58,302 bases of DNA, taken from assembly GCA_020059485.1 (NCBI GenBank), contig JAGVCA010000043.1:1-58302 (forward strand), in the 5' to 3' direction. This DNA comes from Anaerolineales bacterium. Its GTDB lineage: Bacteria > Chloroflexota > Anaerolineae > Anaerolineales > UBA11579. How positions within the stretch are numbered: the stretch's first letter is position 1; every line of letters starts with the position of its first letter. The position numbers and the translations under genes are program-made. This document shows, one piece after another, positions 43,653-53,196 of the stretch. Under the pieces are notes generated by a model, which was not told the DNA's origin, did not search any database, and saw only the letters and a program-made list of their open reading frames with translations.

Positions 43653-44651
43653 TCACTCGCCGTACAGATATTCGTAGCGGGCCCGCAGGGCGTTGTAGAT
43701 GTAGTTCTCCCACAGCGGCACGCTGCGGTTCTCGCCGTAGGAGTGGGTGCCGTGAGTCTGGATGATCAGGCGATCGTCGAAACAGACCACCACAGTCCCT
43801 GATACACTGTCATTGTTGCTGCTGTGCCCGAACAGGATCTCGGCATCCCCGCCGGGGATAATCTCTACCAGGTCGCCGTAATCACCCGGCCCGCCAAACG
43901 GGTCGAACTGCCAGGTATCCAGCACGTAATTCATCCGGATGTTGTCGTTCGGCTGGGTGTGGATCGGGTGATCGGAATCGTGGGCATACAGCACCTGCTC
44001 ATCCTGGTTGTCGGGATCGAAGTCGCGCTGGAAGGTGATCCCGCACTCGCGGAACATGGAAGCGATCGAGGCATAGTCGTCGTACTCCTCATCGAGGTTC
44101 CAGAGTTCGATGATCAGCGAGGAACCGCCCCGGAGACGGTTGTAAAGTTTCTGGATGATGTGGCCTTCCTGATACTCGCGGTCCTCGCGGGCGTAGATGA
44201 TCAGATCCCACTCGATGCTGGTATCGACCTGCTGCTCGAGGATGCTGATGTCTGAAACGGTGTCGTCATAGTCCAGGCCCAGCCCGTTGAGGGCGTAACC
44301 AACCCAGCCTCCCAGCGCAGTGCCATACAGGTCCTCATACAACAGGATGCGGGCTTCGGATTGGAGCCAGTCCTCAAAGCTGATCGTCCCAGCCGCCGGG
44401 GAAGGCGGCTCCTGGGCAGGCGGTTGGGCAGGATCAGCGGGTGGCTGCTCGTCCTGCGGGGCGGGGGGTGCGTCAGCTTCGGCGGTCAGCTGCTGGATAT
44501 CGCGGGCGACCACGGTCTGCTGTACGCTGAGGGCCAGCTGGGTTTGGGATTGATCGTCTGTTGTGGTCTGGGGCAGCAGGCTGCAAGCCAGGGCCGCGGT
44601 GATGAGCGCGGCTGTCAGCAGGCAGAGAGAGCGTCGGGCATTGGTCTTCAT
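43653..44651 (-). CDS. Lipoprotein of unknown function
   Basis: The 332-residue product has a signal peptide with lipobox LACS (Cys23), a Pro/Gln/Ala-rich linker (about 58-88) and a folded domain (about 92-330). That domain has LLYEDLYGTALGGWVGYAL, strands ending in Asp (EWDLIIYARED) and an IIPGGDAEILFG segment. The order resembles class I glutamine-amidotransferase-like folds, but no nucleophile Cys in a GxCxG elbow is seen. GAGGAGG precedes the ATG. Confidence 0.6.
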   Translation of the reverse strand: MKTNARRSLCLLTAALITAALACSLLPQTTTDDQSQTQLALSVQQTVVARDIQQLTAEADAPPAPQDEQPPADPAQPPAQEPPSPAAGTISFEDWLQSEARILLYEDLYGTALGGWVGYALNGLGLDYDDTVSDISILEQQVDTSIEWDLIIYAREDREYQEGHIIQKLYNRLRGGSSLIIELWNLDEEYDDYASIASMFRECGITFQRDFDPDNQDEQVLYAHDSDHPIHTQPNDNIRMNYVLDTWQFDPFGGPGDYGDLVEIIPGGDAEILFGHSSNNDSVSGTVVVCFDDRLIIQTHGTHSYGENRSVPLWENYIYNALRARYEYLYGE

Positions 44652-44712
44652 ATATCCTCCTCAGGAATGAAAAGTGCCTGCTCTCATTATACAGAATATT
44701 TCGGCGGGACAA

Positions 44713-44748
44713 AATTCAAAAGACCCGCAAGCGCGGGTCTTTTGAATT
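44713..44748 (-). terminator. Terminator after the heliorhodopsin gene
   Basis: A perfect 16-bp stem (AATTCAAAAGACCCGC with its complement) around AAGC has T-runs on either strand. It lies 32 bp beyond the end of the heliorhodopsin gene. Confidence 0.88.
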
Positions 44749-44779
44749 AGGGGGAGGAGAGGAGGGATATATATTTTGG

Positions 44780-45550
44780 TTAAACTGGCGCCAGGGTGCC
44801 AACGAAGATCTGCCAGGCGAGCACGGTCTTGGCGACCAGGCTGAGGATGATGTACACCCGTTCGCCGTAGAGGTAGTCCGCCCATTTGCCGACCTTCTTG
44901 TACTGCAGCACCATATTGACGGCAAAGATGTTGAAGAACACGAAGATCGTCGGGATGATGGCGTAGACGAACTCCGGCGGCTTGGCTTCCGAGGCGGCGA
45001 TCGAGCCATAGAAGTAGATGAAGATCACGATCCACGGGATGATGCCGGCGAACGAGCCGTAGATGAAGCCCGCCCAGTTGGTCTTTTCGGTGTACTGGTT
45101 GTGGTATTCCATCATGATCCCGAACAGGTTCATGGTGGCGTTGATGCCGAACATCAGGATCAGGACGCCCAAATCCCACAGACCGGCCAGCTGGCCGATG
45201 AGGACGATCATCAGCGAGGAGCTGAGGGCATACTCGTAGAAGCGGATCGGGTTCATGCCCTTCTTGAGGTTCTCGACGTAGCGGTCGTAGCCGATCGTGC
45301 CGAGGTAAAAGTGTGCCACGGCAGAAAGCAGCAGGAAGACTGCCACGGCCGGGCCGAAGCGCAGGTTGTAGAGCAGTTCGCGCTGCGGCTCAAGCGAGAG
45401 CGTCTCGGTGTTGAATGTCAGGAAGTTGGTAAAGATCGGGTAGGTAGTGTCGTTGCTGACGATCCACATGAAGGCACCCTGGATCAAATGGAGGGTCCCC
45501 ATGATCAGGTTGAACCGCCGCAACCTTGCGAATTTTGTTTCTTGTGACAT
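44780..45550 (-). CDS. Heliorhodopsin
   Basis: The 256-residue protein has seven membrane helices. TM7 reads SLVAKTVLAWQIF with the retinal Lys at 241. TM3 reads FYEYALSSSLMIVLIGQ, with Glu106 as Schiff-base counterion, and His21 and His80 match the conserved helix 1-2 His pair. The long A-B loop and GERVYIILS are also typical. As I recall the founding protein 48C12, its Lys is also at 241. Heliorhodopsins insert with the N-terminus inside, have slow photocycles and no firm function. The start at 45550 follows AAGGAG. No retinal-synthesis genes are near. Confidence 0.95.
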   Translation of the reverse strand: MSQETKFARLRRFNLIMGTLHLIQGAFMWIVSNDTTYPIFTNFLTFNTETLSLEPQRELLYNLRFGPAVAVFLLLSAVAHFYLGTIGYDRYVENLKKGMNPIRFYEYALSSSLMIVLIGQLAGLWDLGVLILMFGINATMNLFGIMMEYHNQYTEKTNWAGFIYGSFAGIIPWIVIFIYFYGSIAASEAKPPEFVYAIIPTIFVFFNIFAVNMVLQYKKVGKWADYLYGERVYIILSLVAKTVLAWQIFVGTLAPV

Positions 45551-45729
45551 CTTCGTCTCCTTGATTGTCAATGTGTTGAAAATTATTTGCAAAACTATTG
45601 ACCATCTATTGCGGTGTGTTCTTACATGATCCGCCACCCAGATTTTGGAACCATTTAGAGTATAATCGCGCCGGTTTGTCCTTTTCGATCCTGTTGTGGC
45701 TGGCTGCTGGAGGGAGTGCAGCAAATCGT

Positions 45730-47778
45730 ATGCCGGATTTTAAATTAAAACGCCGCCATGTGCCCTGGCTATTGTTTGGTGTCTGTCTGCTCGCGTATGG
45801 CGTGCTGATCAACACGCTTGGCTTTTATTGGGATGACTGGGAGATCCTGTATCTCTCGAGCGCGGCCCGGCGTCCAGCCGATATCTTTCTATTCCCCTTT
45901 CGCCCGGTGCACGTTTGGCTGGATATCCTGACAGTCGATCTGCTTGGTTTCCGTCCCCTGAACTGGCATATTTTAATGCTGGTGATCCGCTTCCTTGGCG
46001 GTCTGGTCTTCTGGCGGATCCTGGAACGTCTGTGGCCGAAACGGGAAATTGAGAACGCCTGGACGGCAGTGTTGTTTCTGGTCTATCCGGCTTTTATCCA
46101 CCAATCTATGGCAGTGGTCTATCGGCAGCATTTCACCACGGCCCTGCTATACCTGGTTTCGCTGTGGTTGATGATCCTTGGCGTGCAGTCGTGGCAGCAG
46201 GCGAAGCGGGGCAAAGGTGCGGCGTTGATCATGACTGGCGTGGCAGCTGCCTGTGGACACCTGTTCCTGATGGAATATTTCGCCGGGCTGGAACTGCTCA
46301 GGCCCTTGATCCTGGCACTCCTGATCTTGCGCACCGAAAAGCACTGGAAACCGGTCCTGGGCAAGGTGGTCGCGTTCTGGCTGCCCTACGCGGCGGTGAC
46401 AGTCTATTATTTCCTCTGGCGGCTGCTGCTTGTTCCGGGGGAGGTGGACGACCTGCACGCGTTCGTACTTCTCGACCTGCTCAGGGAAAGTCCGCTGCGG
46501 GCGATCCTGGCTGTGGTGCAGAGCGCGCTGCTGGATTTCACCCACCTGTTCCTGGGCTCCTGGTACCAGATCTTCGATCCTCAGTTCACCGACCTATCCA
46601 TGCCGGTCAGCCTGATGACCTTTGTTCTGATGGCTGTCGCCGCAGGCGGTTTGGGCTGGCTATTCTCACGGTTCCACACAAACGGAAACATAGACCCGGG
46701 AGCTGATCGGCGCGCCACCCGGGAAGTTGTGATCGTCGGCCTGGCAGCCACGGTCCTTGGGCTGGCGCCGGCCTGGCTGCTCGGCCGGGATGTCTTCACT
46801 GGCAGGTATGACACACGCTTCAGCATTCCGGCGCTGATGGGGGTGGCGATCCTGTTTGTGGCGTTCTTCTTTTTCATTAGCGGCACCCGGCAGCGGACGA
46901 TCTGGCTGTTGGCAGTGCTGGTATCCATGGCTATCGGAAGGCAAGTCCGGATGACCAACGATTTCCGCTGGGATTGGGAGCGTCAGTCGCGGATCTACTG
47001 GCAGCTCCACACCCGGATCCCGGATCTCGAACCTGGGACGGCGATCCTGGCCAACCGCTCGGTCAGCAACTTCACTACCACCTATCCGGCTGCCTATGCG
47101 GCCAACTTCCTGTATGGAAGCGATGCTATCTCGCTTCGCCCCGCTCACTGGTGGTTTGAGATCTACGACAGCCGCCTGTTTGACCGGACCGATGAACTGC
47201 TGTCTGGCGGGCTGATCCGGACGCGCTTCCATATGATCGAGTTTGACGCACCTGGAAGCGATTCGGTCGTGATCAGTCTGCCTGCTTTGACAGAACCAAC
47301 CCAGTGCGTTTGGCTGCTGACACCGCTGGATACAGCCAATCAGCAAATTTCTCCTGAAATGCGGGCGCTGGCTCCGCTGTCCGATCCCAGCAGGATCATC
47401 ACCTCAACCGATGCGCTCCCGCCTACGGAGATCTTCGGTCAGCCGCCTAAGCCGGGCTGGTGTATGTATTACCAGCAGGCTTCTCTGGCTGCCCAGAACC
47501 ACGATTGGGCGGCTGTCATCGGGTTCTATGAGGAGATGATCGCCTTGTCCAATGAGGGTGACTCTGGTTATGAGTACCTGCCCTATATCGAGGCGTTTGC
47601 GATGCAGGATGATTGGCAAAAGGCGGTTGACCTAACCATCCAGGCCGAAAATCTGACAAAATCCTCCGCGCCAATGTTGTGCGCGGCCTGGATGGATTGG
47701 GACCTAGGGGAGGAAGAAAGCCCTGACTACCTGGCGGCTTATCAACAGGTTGTGGAAGCAGTTGGGTGTACGGAATAA
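45730..47778 (+). CDS. Polytopic membrane protein with TPR-like tail, paralogue of 24533-26524
   Basis: The 682-residue protein has about ten membrane helices (residues 10-410), an acidic WDDWEIL loop after TM1, then an outer region and a helical C-terminus with GWCMYYQQASLAAQNHDW. These elements match the 24533-26524 protein in order. The DDxE loop after TM1 is where GT-C glycosyltransferases carry their catalytic Asp, so a membrane glycosyltransferase is a reasonable guess. GGAGGGAG lies 13 bp before the ATG, rather far. A TATAAT is at 45661 without a clear -35. Confidence 0.7.
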   Translation: MPDFKLKRRHVPWLLFGVCLLAYGVLINTLGFYWDDWEILYLSSAARRPADIFLFPFRPVHVWLDILTVDLLGFRPLNWHILMLVIRFLGGLVFWRILERLWPKREIENAWTAVLFLVYPAFIHQSMAVVYRQHFTTALLYLVSLWLMILGVQSWQQAKRGKGAALIMTGVAAACGHLFLMEYFAGLELLRPLILALLILRTEKHWKPVLGKVVAFWLPYAAVTVYYFLWRLLLVPGEVDDLHAFVLLDLLRESPLRAILAVVQSALLDFTHLFLGSWYQIFDPQFTDLSMPVSLMTFVLMAVAAGGLGWLFSRFHTNGNIDPGADRRATREVVIVGLAATVLGLAPAWLLGRDVFTGRYDTRFSIPALMGVAILFVAFFFFISGTRQRTIWLLAVLVSMAIGRQVRMTNDFRWDWERQSRIYWQLHTRIPDLEPGTAILANRSVSNFTTTYPAAYAANFLYGSDAISLRPAHWWFEIYDSRLFDRTDELLSGGLIRTRFHMIEFDAPGSDSVVISLPALTEPTQCVWLLTPLDTANQQISPEMRALAPLSDPSRIITSTDALPPTEIFGQPPKPGWCMYYQQASLAAQNHDWAAVIGFYEEMIALSNEGDSGYEYLPYIEAFAMQDDWQKAVDLTIQAENLTKSSAPMLCAAWMDWDLGEEESPDYLAAYQQVVEAVGCTE

Positions 47779-47858
47779 TAACCCTGAGGCACTCCAATCA
47801 GTTTTGAAAGTCATAATCGCTCCTCGTCGTGCTACAATCGCAGCAGACCGAGGCATTG

Positions 47859-48686
47859 ATGATGATCTACCGCGCGGTGACCGTGCTTGCCATCCTAACA
47901 CTCAGCCTGGGGGCGTGCACCTCCCTGGAAGCGATCCCCGATCGCGATGAGATCATGGGTGCCGTAACAACCACCACAGCGCCCAGCCAGACGCCGCTGC
48001 CGACAGCCACTTTTACGCTCCGGCCCACCGACACGCCTGTCCCGACCCTGCCCCCGACTGAAACTGCTACCCCCACCGAGACCCCCACAGCCACCCCTGA
48101 GCCTTCTGCTACAGCCACTCCGGGCGTGCTGCGCGGCAAGGTGACCGGCGAGCAGATGGCTTGCCGCTTCGGGCCGGGGAATGTCTATCTGTTCAAATAC
48201 AGCGTCTTTCGGGATACGATCCTGGAGATCATCGGGCGGATGGAATATGGCAACTACCTGCTGGTGCAGGCTGTCCGGGGAAGCAACCCTTGCTGGGTGC
48301 ACGGTGATTACATCGAGCCGCGCGGCGACCTGAACCATGTGCCGTATGTCGATCCGCATGTCGTCCTGGCGTGGTCGCCGTATTACGGCCCGCTCAGCGG
48401 GGTCTCGGCGCAGCGCTCCGGGGATACGGTCACAGTGTATTGGAACCCGCTGCAACTGCGCGCCGGAGACGACTCAGAGCAGACGCCGTATGTGGTCGAG
48501 GCCTGGGTGTGTCAGGATGGCGAGTTTGTCTTTCAGCCGGTCGGTTCGTATGGTACGGCAGCCGAAGTGCGGGATGAACCCGGCTGTGCCCAGCCATCCT
48601 ATGGCAGGGTATTTGCGGCTGAAAAGCACGGCTACACCCAGTGGATCCGGCTCGACTGGCCGCAGCCGATCCAGCCCACGCCGTAG
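47859..48686 (+). CDS. Lipoprotein with Thr/Pro stalk and SH3-like domain
   Basis: The product has about 275 residues: a signal peptide with lipobox LGACT, a Thr/Pro-rich stalk (about 43-88), and a domain (about 92-150) with CRFGPGNVYLFKYSV and WVHGDYIEP that looks like a bacterial SH3 domain. A further beta domain (about 170-270) has VYWNPLQL and VVEAWVC, like a fibronectin-type unit. GAGG lies before the paired ATGs at 47859 and 47862. It is probably a surface wall-binding protein. Confidence 0.68.
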   Translation: MMIYRAVTVLAILTLSLGACTSLEAIPDRDEIMGAVTTTTAPSQTPLPTATFTLRPTDTPVPTLPPTETATPTETPTATPEPSATATPGVLRGKVTGEQMACRFGPGNVYLFKYSVFRDTILEIIGRMEYGNYLLVQAVRGSNPCWVHGDYIEPRGDLNHVPYVDPHVVLAWSPYYGPLSGVSAQRSGDTVTVYWNPLQLRAGDDSEQTPYVVEAWVCQDGEFVFQPVGSYGTAAEVRDEPGCAQPSYGRVFAAEKHGYTQWIRLDWPQPIQPTP

Positions 48687-48783
48687 ATCGATCGCCAGTT
48701 CATTATTTTGTAATATCTTCCCAGCTTTTCTGTAATCTTCGTATCGTACGCTATAGGTTAATCCTTAATCCGGGAGTGGACCT

Positions 48784-50289
48784 ATGAAAGTACAGCGCGT
48801 ACGTAATATCCTGATTCTGGCCGGAATGGCAGTTCTGATCGTACTCGGGATCTGGCTGGCAAGCGCCGGCGGTTCTGAGCCGATCTCAGATGAAACGGGA
48901 ACTGAATCGGCCGCGGTCGTCGGGGATGAGCAGCCGACGCCAGAATTACTGCCGGACAGCCAGGCGCAGCAGGTCATGTATATCCTGGCGAATGGACCGA
49001 ATTATGAGGCTGCACTCGAGACTGTCCTGGAAGCGCAGGACACCCGGTTCATCGCGGTGTTCATCGAGCTGATGCGCGCCAACCAGATCGGTCTGCTGCA
49101 GGGCGCCGGCCAGCAGGCGCACATCCGGGCGCTCGAAACCCTGAGCGGAGAAACTTTTGGCGGGAATTGGGCAGAATGGATCGAATGGTATGGGGCGACC
49201 GACCTGGTCCCACCGCCCGGGTTCACCACCTGGAAAGGTCAGCTGCTGGGGGGTATCGATCCGCGCTTCGAGGATTTCCTGCTTGACGGCCATCCCTCCA
49301 CGATCCGGACAGAAGAGATCCAATGGGGCGGTGTGATGGTGGATGGCATCCCGGCGCTGGATAACCCGACCATGATCTCGCCCGACGAAGCCGGCTATCT
49401 GGAACCGGAAGAACCGGTCTTTGGGATCTCGATCAACGGCGATCATCGGGCTTATCCGCTCCGCATCCTTGACTGGCATGAGATGGCCAACGATGTGGTG
49501 GGCGGTGTGCCGGTATCACTGGCTTACTGTACGTTGTGCGGTGCGGGGATCGCCTATCATGGCCTGGCGTCGGATGGTGAGGTGTATACCTTTGGCTCAT
49601 CCGGTTTCCTTTTCCGCAGCAATAAACTGATGTATGACCGGCAGACCCGCACGCTGTGGAACCAGCTAACCGGCGAGCCGGTGCTGGGCGAACTGGTCGG
49701 CAGCGGGATAAAACTGGAATTGCTGCCGGTTGTGCTGACCAGCTGGGCGGACTGGCTCGAGCAGCATCCCGATACCAAGGTGCTGGATATCAGCACTGGT
49801 TACTCCCGGCCGTATGACCTGGGCGCGGCCTACGGCGGTTACTTCGCCAGCGAGGACCTGATGTTCCCGGTGTGGCAGCGCAGCGACCTGCTGGAGGACA
49901 AAGCCCGGATTTACGCTCTGCAGGTGGAGGGCATCCCCAAGGCTTATCCGGTGGCAAATCTGATCGAGGAGCAGGTGGTGAATGACCGGATCGGGGGTAC
50001 CAACCTGGTGGTGGTGGCGGCCCGCGGTGATGTGACAGTAGAGCCCAATCCGATCGTGCGTTACAACGCGGGCGGCGAGGTGCGCGCCTTTCAACGCGGA
50101 GAGCAGACCTTCAGACCGGGCACGGACCCGGATACTTTGCTCGATGACCGCGGTGTGGTCTGGCTGGTGACAGAAAGCGCACTGGTCAGCCTGGAGGGCG
50201 AGAGCCTGGCAAGGATCAACGGCCATCTGGCATACTGGTTTGGGTGGTTCTCGTTCTTCCCGAACACGCTGCTGTATGGCCAGGAGTAG
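48784..50289 (+). CDS. DUF3179 domain protein
   Basis: The 501-residue protein has an N-terminal membrane helix (about 8-26), a helical segment (about 60-140) and a DUF3179 domain (about 165-470). The domain shows FGISINGDHRAYPLRIL, then MANDVVGGVPVSLAYCTLCGAG, then FRSNKLMYDRQTRTLWNQLTGEPV. DUF3179 is an exported domain of unknown function with an invariant YCPLC/YCTLC pair. GGAG precedes the ATG. Confidence 0.88.
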   Translation: MKVQRVRNILILAGMAVLIVLGIWLASAGGSEPISDETGTESAAVVGDEQPTPELLPDSQAQQVMYILANGPNYEAALETVLEAQDTRFIAVFIELMRANQIGLLQGAGQQAHIRALETLSGETFGGNWAEWIEWYGATDLVPPPGFTTWKGQLLGGIDPRFEDFLLDGHPSTIRTEEIQWGGVMVDGIPALDNPTMISPDEAGYLEPEEPVFGISINGDHRAYPLRILDWHEMANDVVGGVPVSLAYCTLCGAGIAYHGLASDGEVYTFGSSGFLFRSNKLMYDRQTRTLWNQLTGEPVLGELVGSGIKLELLPVVLTSWADWLEQHPDTKVLDISTGYSRPYDLGAAYGGYFASEDLMFPVWQRSDLLEDKARIYALQVEGIPKAYPVANLIEEQVVNDRIGGTNLVVVAARGDVTVEPNPIVRYNAGGEVRAFQRGEQTFRPGTDPDTLLDDRGVVWLVTESALVSLEGESLARINGHLAYWFGWFSFFPNTLLYGQE

Positions 50290-50370
50290 GGTGAGTTCTG
50301 TACTGTTGGGTGTCGCAAAGGGATATGATATTATCAATCCGATAACTCTACATTCCCAAAGGAGGTCAAA

Positions 50371-50994
50371 ATGAGATCCAAGTTATGGATGATTGCCAGC
50401 ATCCTTCTGACCCTTGTTGTGCTGACAGCCTGCGGTGGCAGCGCAGATCAGGCGAACCCAGAGGCGATGAACAATATGCCTGAGGATTCGGGTTCAGCGG
50501 AAGAGACCGAACCAACCGATCCGCCGGCTCCGACCGAGACCCCCGAGCCCACGATGGCACCCGGTTACGAAATGGCGATGCAGTACAGCGGCACCTGGGA
50601 AGGAACCTGGAAAAACACGACTTTTGGTTCCGAAGGCCCGATCACCATCACCGGGACCGTCTATCAGGACGGGACGGTGACCATGGAAGTGGATGTCGGG
50701 GGGTTTGTCTTCGGCCTGATCGATCCTGACCCGCAAACGTACACCGGCACCTACGACGCCAACGGCGTGCTGTTTTCGATCCTGGATGACCCGATCTTTG
50801 GTCAGCTGGAAGTCGAGATGGACTTTAATGGTACTTTTAGCGCGATGGCCGACTTGATCCCCGAAGCCAGCATTGCCTCGATGCAAGTGTCAGGAACCTT
50901 TGGCGACGGCATGGCTCAAGGGGAGTACATGATCGAATTTGCCGGTGGCGGCGGCGCTGAGGGCGTGATCGAACTGACCCAAACCAGCCAGTAA
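50371..50994 (+). CDS. Lipoprotein of unknown function
   Basis: The 207-residue product has a signal peptide with lipobox LTACG, an acidic Pro/Thr/Glu linker (about 30-65) and a beta-rich domain (about 70-205) with YSGTWEGTWKN, TGTVYQDGTVTMEVDVGG and GTFGDGMAQGEYMI, suggesting a small beta-barrel. AAAGGAGGT precedes the ATG. No family is recognised. Confidence 0.65.
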   Translation: MRSKLWMIASILLTLVVLTACGGSADQANPEAMNNMPEDSGSAEETEPTDPPAPTETPEPTMAPGYEMAMQYSGTWEGTWKNTTFGSEGPITITGTVYQDGTVTMEVDVGGFVFGLIDPDPQTYTGTYDANGVLFSILDDPIFGQLEVEMDFNGTFSAMADLIPEASIASMQVSGTFGDGMAQGEYMIEFAGGGGAEGVIELTQTSQ

Positions 50995-51015
50995 CCCGCT
51001 CTACACGAAATCCAA

Positions 51016-51051
51016 AGGCTCCCCGCTCTATGGCGGGGAGCCTATTTTTTT
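51016..51051 (+). terminator. Terminator of the lipoprotein gene
   Basis: An 11-bp stem (AGGCTCCCCGC with its complement) is followed by ATTTTTTT, 22 bp after the stop. Confidence 0.94.
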
Positions 51052-51117
51052 GCCGACGATCAAAATCTCCCTCTGGCTTGATTGCACAAATTCTGAAAAA
51101 GGGGTACATTATTCCGC

Positions 51118-51948
51118 ATGGAACACATCGAAGGCACATTCAAAGCAAATGGTATTGGTAAATTGTTTTATCAGGGTTGGCTGCCGGAAGGCGAGGTCCG
51201 GGCAGTTGTGATGGTCGTGCACGGCCTGGGCGACCACAGCGGGCGTTACCTGAATGTGGTCAACCAGCTGGTGCCGGCCGGTTATGCGGTCTATGGCATT
51301 GATCATATCGGTCACGGCCGCTCAGATGGCACCCGGTTGTATCTCAACCGCTTTGAGGATTTCACAGTCCCGCTCAATACCTATCGTGAGATGATCCGCC
51401 AGTGGCATCCGGGGAAAAAGATCTTCCTGTTCGGCCATTCGATGGGTGGGTTGATCGCCGCGTTTCACCTGATCGATGTGCAGGACCAGTTCACTGCCGC
51501 GGTTATCTCCGCTCCGCTGGTCCAGGTCCCGGACAATATTACGCCGCTGACCCGATTCGTGGCCACAGCGCTTTCACTGTTGCTACCGAAGGTCCAGTTG
51601 GCCGGGGTGGATCCTGCCGGGATCAGCCGTGACCCGGCTGTGGTTGAGGCCTATGTGGAGGATCCGCTGGTCTGTCACGGTAAAACGACAGCCAGGTTGG
51701 GGAACGAAATGCTGAAAGCCATGCAGCGGGTGGCAGCAGAGCGAGGTTCGATCCGGCTGCCGGTCCTGGTGTTCCACGGTGGTGACGACCCGCTGGTGCC
51801 GATTGATGGCACACGGAAGTTCGCCGCCGCGATGGGATCGGCGGACAAGACCTATCGTGAATACCCGGACAGGTATCATGAGACGTTCAATGACCTCGGC
51901 AAAGAGGAGGTCCTGGCCGACCTGCAAGCCTGGCTGGATGCCCACTGA
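51118..51948 (+). CDS. Alpha/beta hydrolase, monoacylglycerol-lipase type
   Basis: The 276-residue protein is a Hydrolase_4 member: VHGLGDHSGRY (oxyanion loop), DHIGHGRSDG, the nucleophile elbow GHSMGG, the acid in GGDDPLVP and the His in RYHETFND. These match bacterial monoglyceride lipases and lysophospholipases. No signal peptide is seen, so it acts in the cytoplasm or at the inner membrane face. A terminator follows. Confidence 0.9.
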   Translation: MEHIEGTFKANGIGKLFYQGWLPEGEVRAVVMVVHGLGDHSGRYLNVVNQLVPAGYAVYGIDHIGHGRSDGTRLYLNRFEDFTVPLNTYREMIRQWHPGKKIFLFGHSMGGLIAAFHLIDVQDQFTAAVISAPLVQVPDNITPLTRFVATALSLLLPKVQLAGVDPAGISRDPAVVEAYVEDPLVCHGKTTARLGNEMLKAMQRVAAERGSIRLPVLVFHGGDDPLVPIDGTRKFAAAMGSADKTYREYPDRYHETFNDLGKEEVLADLQAWLDAH

Positions 51949-51966
51949 ACTGAAGAACAACCATGA

Positions 51967-51997
51967 AAAGCCCCGCGATGCCGGGGCTTTGATTTTT
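51967..51997 (+). terminator. Terminator of the hydrolase gene
   Basis: AAAGCCCCG and CCGGGGCTTT form the stem, followed by GATTTTT, 18 bp after the stop. Confidence 0.9.
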
Positions 51998-52069
51998 AGA
52001 ATTGATAGTTGTACAACGCGATTTCTTCTCTATAATGAGATTATGCACATTACATGATCGGAGGAGAAG

Positions 52070-53095
52070 ATGGACAAGAAGAGGTTGATCCTGATCGGGA
52101 TGGTAATGATCGCAGCGCTGCTGCTGGCGGCTTGCAGCCCGGCACCAGCGGAAGAGCCGGGAAACGCCGCCAACGGGGAGACGGATGGGCCTTCTGATCC
52201 TGACAGCGCGGAAGGCCAGACAGAGGAGCAGGGAGGAGTGACAGAGGAAACCGAACAAGAGGCTGCACCACCTGTCACGGACCCTGATTTCGACCCTCAA
52301 CCGCCCGACCCGCAGATGGTAGAGATCCCAAGCGCGGATGGCCGGATACTGGAGGGCTATTATTTTCCGGCCAGCGTACCGGATGCACCGGTGGTGGTGC
52401 TAATGCACTGGGCGGGCGGAAATTTCTATGACTGGACCGCCATCGCACCCTGGCTGCAGAACCGCAGCGTGGTGCTGGATTGGCCGGATGCGGATGTGGA
52501 TGGCCCGTGGCTGGACCCGTCCTGGTTCCCGTCGATGCCGGAAGGTGTTTCCTTCGCAGTGCTGGTGTTTAATTATGGGGGCTATGGCAACAGCCCGGGC
52601 GGCAGCTCGAGGCAAGCCTTACTGGACGACAGCCTGACCGCCATCCAGTATGCCAGTTCCCTGCCAGGGGTGGACCCGCACCGGATCAGCGCGCTGGGTG
52701 CCAGCATTGGCGCGGACGGCGCGGCTGACGGCTGCTACCTGTTCAACGACCTGGGCGAACTGGGGACCTGCGTCGGCGCCTTCTCGCTTTCGCCGGGAGA
52801 CTATCTGACCGACCAGTTCACTTACCAGGAGGCGGTATCCGTCCTGGACCTTGATGGGCGTCCGGTGTGGTGCCTGTCTGCGGTGGAGGACGGCGGTTCA
52901 GCCCGGTTGTGCCAGGATCTGATGGGCGACCTCGCCCGGCGAATCCTGTACGCCGGCAGCAATCACGGGATGAGGCTGATCCTGCCGGATTACTATCCAA
53001 CCGACCCGGCGGTTGAACTGGATACGATGCAGTTGATCCAGGAATTCCTGGAAGAGGTATACGGTCTGACGCTGAACGACGTAAGCCTGCCGTAA
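52070..53095 (+). CDS. Lipoprotein alpha/beta hydrolase-like protein
   Basis: The 341-residue product has a signal peptide with lipobox LLAACS, an acidic linker (about 25-75) and an alpha/beta-hydrolase-like domain (about 80-335). The domain has MHWAGGNFYDW (oxyanion region), a nucleophile elbow GASIGADG and a late His in SNHGMRLI. The acid residue may be the Asp in SAVEDGG. GGAGGAG precedes the ATG. It would act outside the membrane; the substrate is unknown. Confidence 0.72.
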   Translation: MDKKRLILIGMVMIAALLLAACSPAPAEEPGNAANGETDGPSDPDSAEGQTEEQGGVTEETEQEAAPPVTDPDFDPQPPDPQMVEIPSADGRILEGYYFPASVPDAPVVVLMHWAGGNFYDWTAIAPWLQNRSVVLDWPDADVDGPWLDPSWFPSMPEGVSFAVLVFNYGGYGNSPGGSSRQALLDDSLTAIQYASSLPGVDPHRISALGASIGADGAADGCYLFNDLGELGTCVGAFSLSPGDYLTDQFTYQEAVSVLDLDGRPVWCLSAVEDGGSARLCQDLMGDLARRILYAGSNHGMRLILPDYYPTDPAVELDTMQLIQEFLEEVYGLTLNDVSLP

Positions 53096-53112
53096 TCGCC
53101 AGTCGATAGAAC

Positions 53113-53154
53113 AAAACTGGTTCCCGCGCTCAAGCATGGGAACCAGTTATTTTT
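53113..53154 (+). terminator. Terminator of the lipoprotein hydrolase gene
   Basis: AACTGGTTCCC pairs with GGGAACCAGTT around a 12-base loop, followed by ATTTTT. Confidence 0.9.
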
Positions 53155-53196
53155 AATGAAGCAGTGGACGGATCCGCGGTTTTTTGTGTTTCCTGG

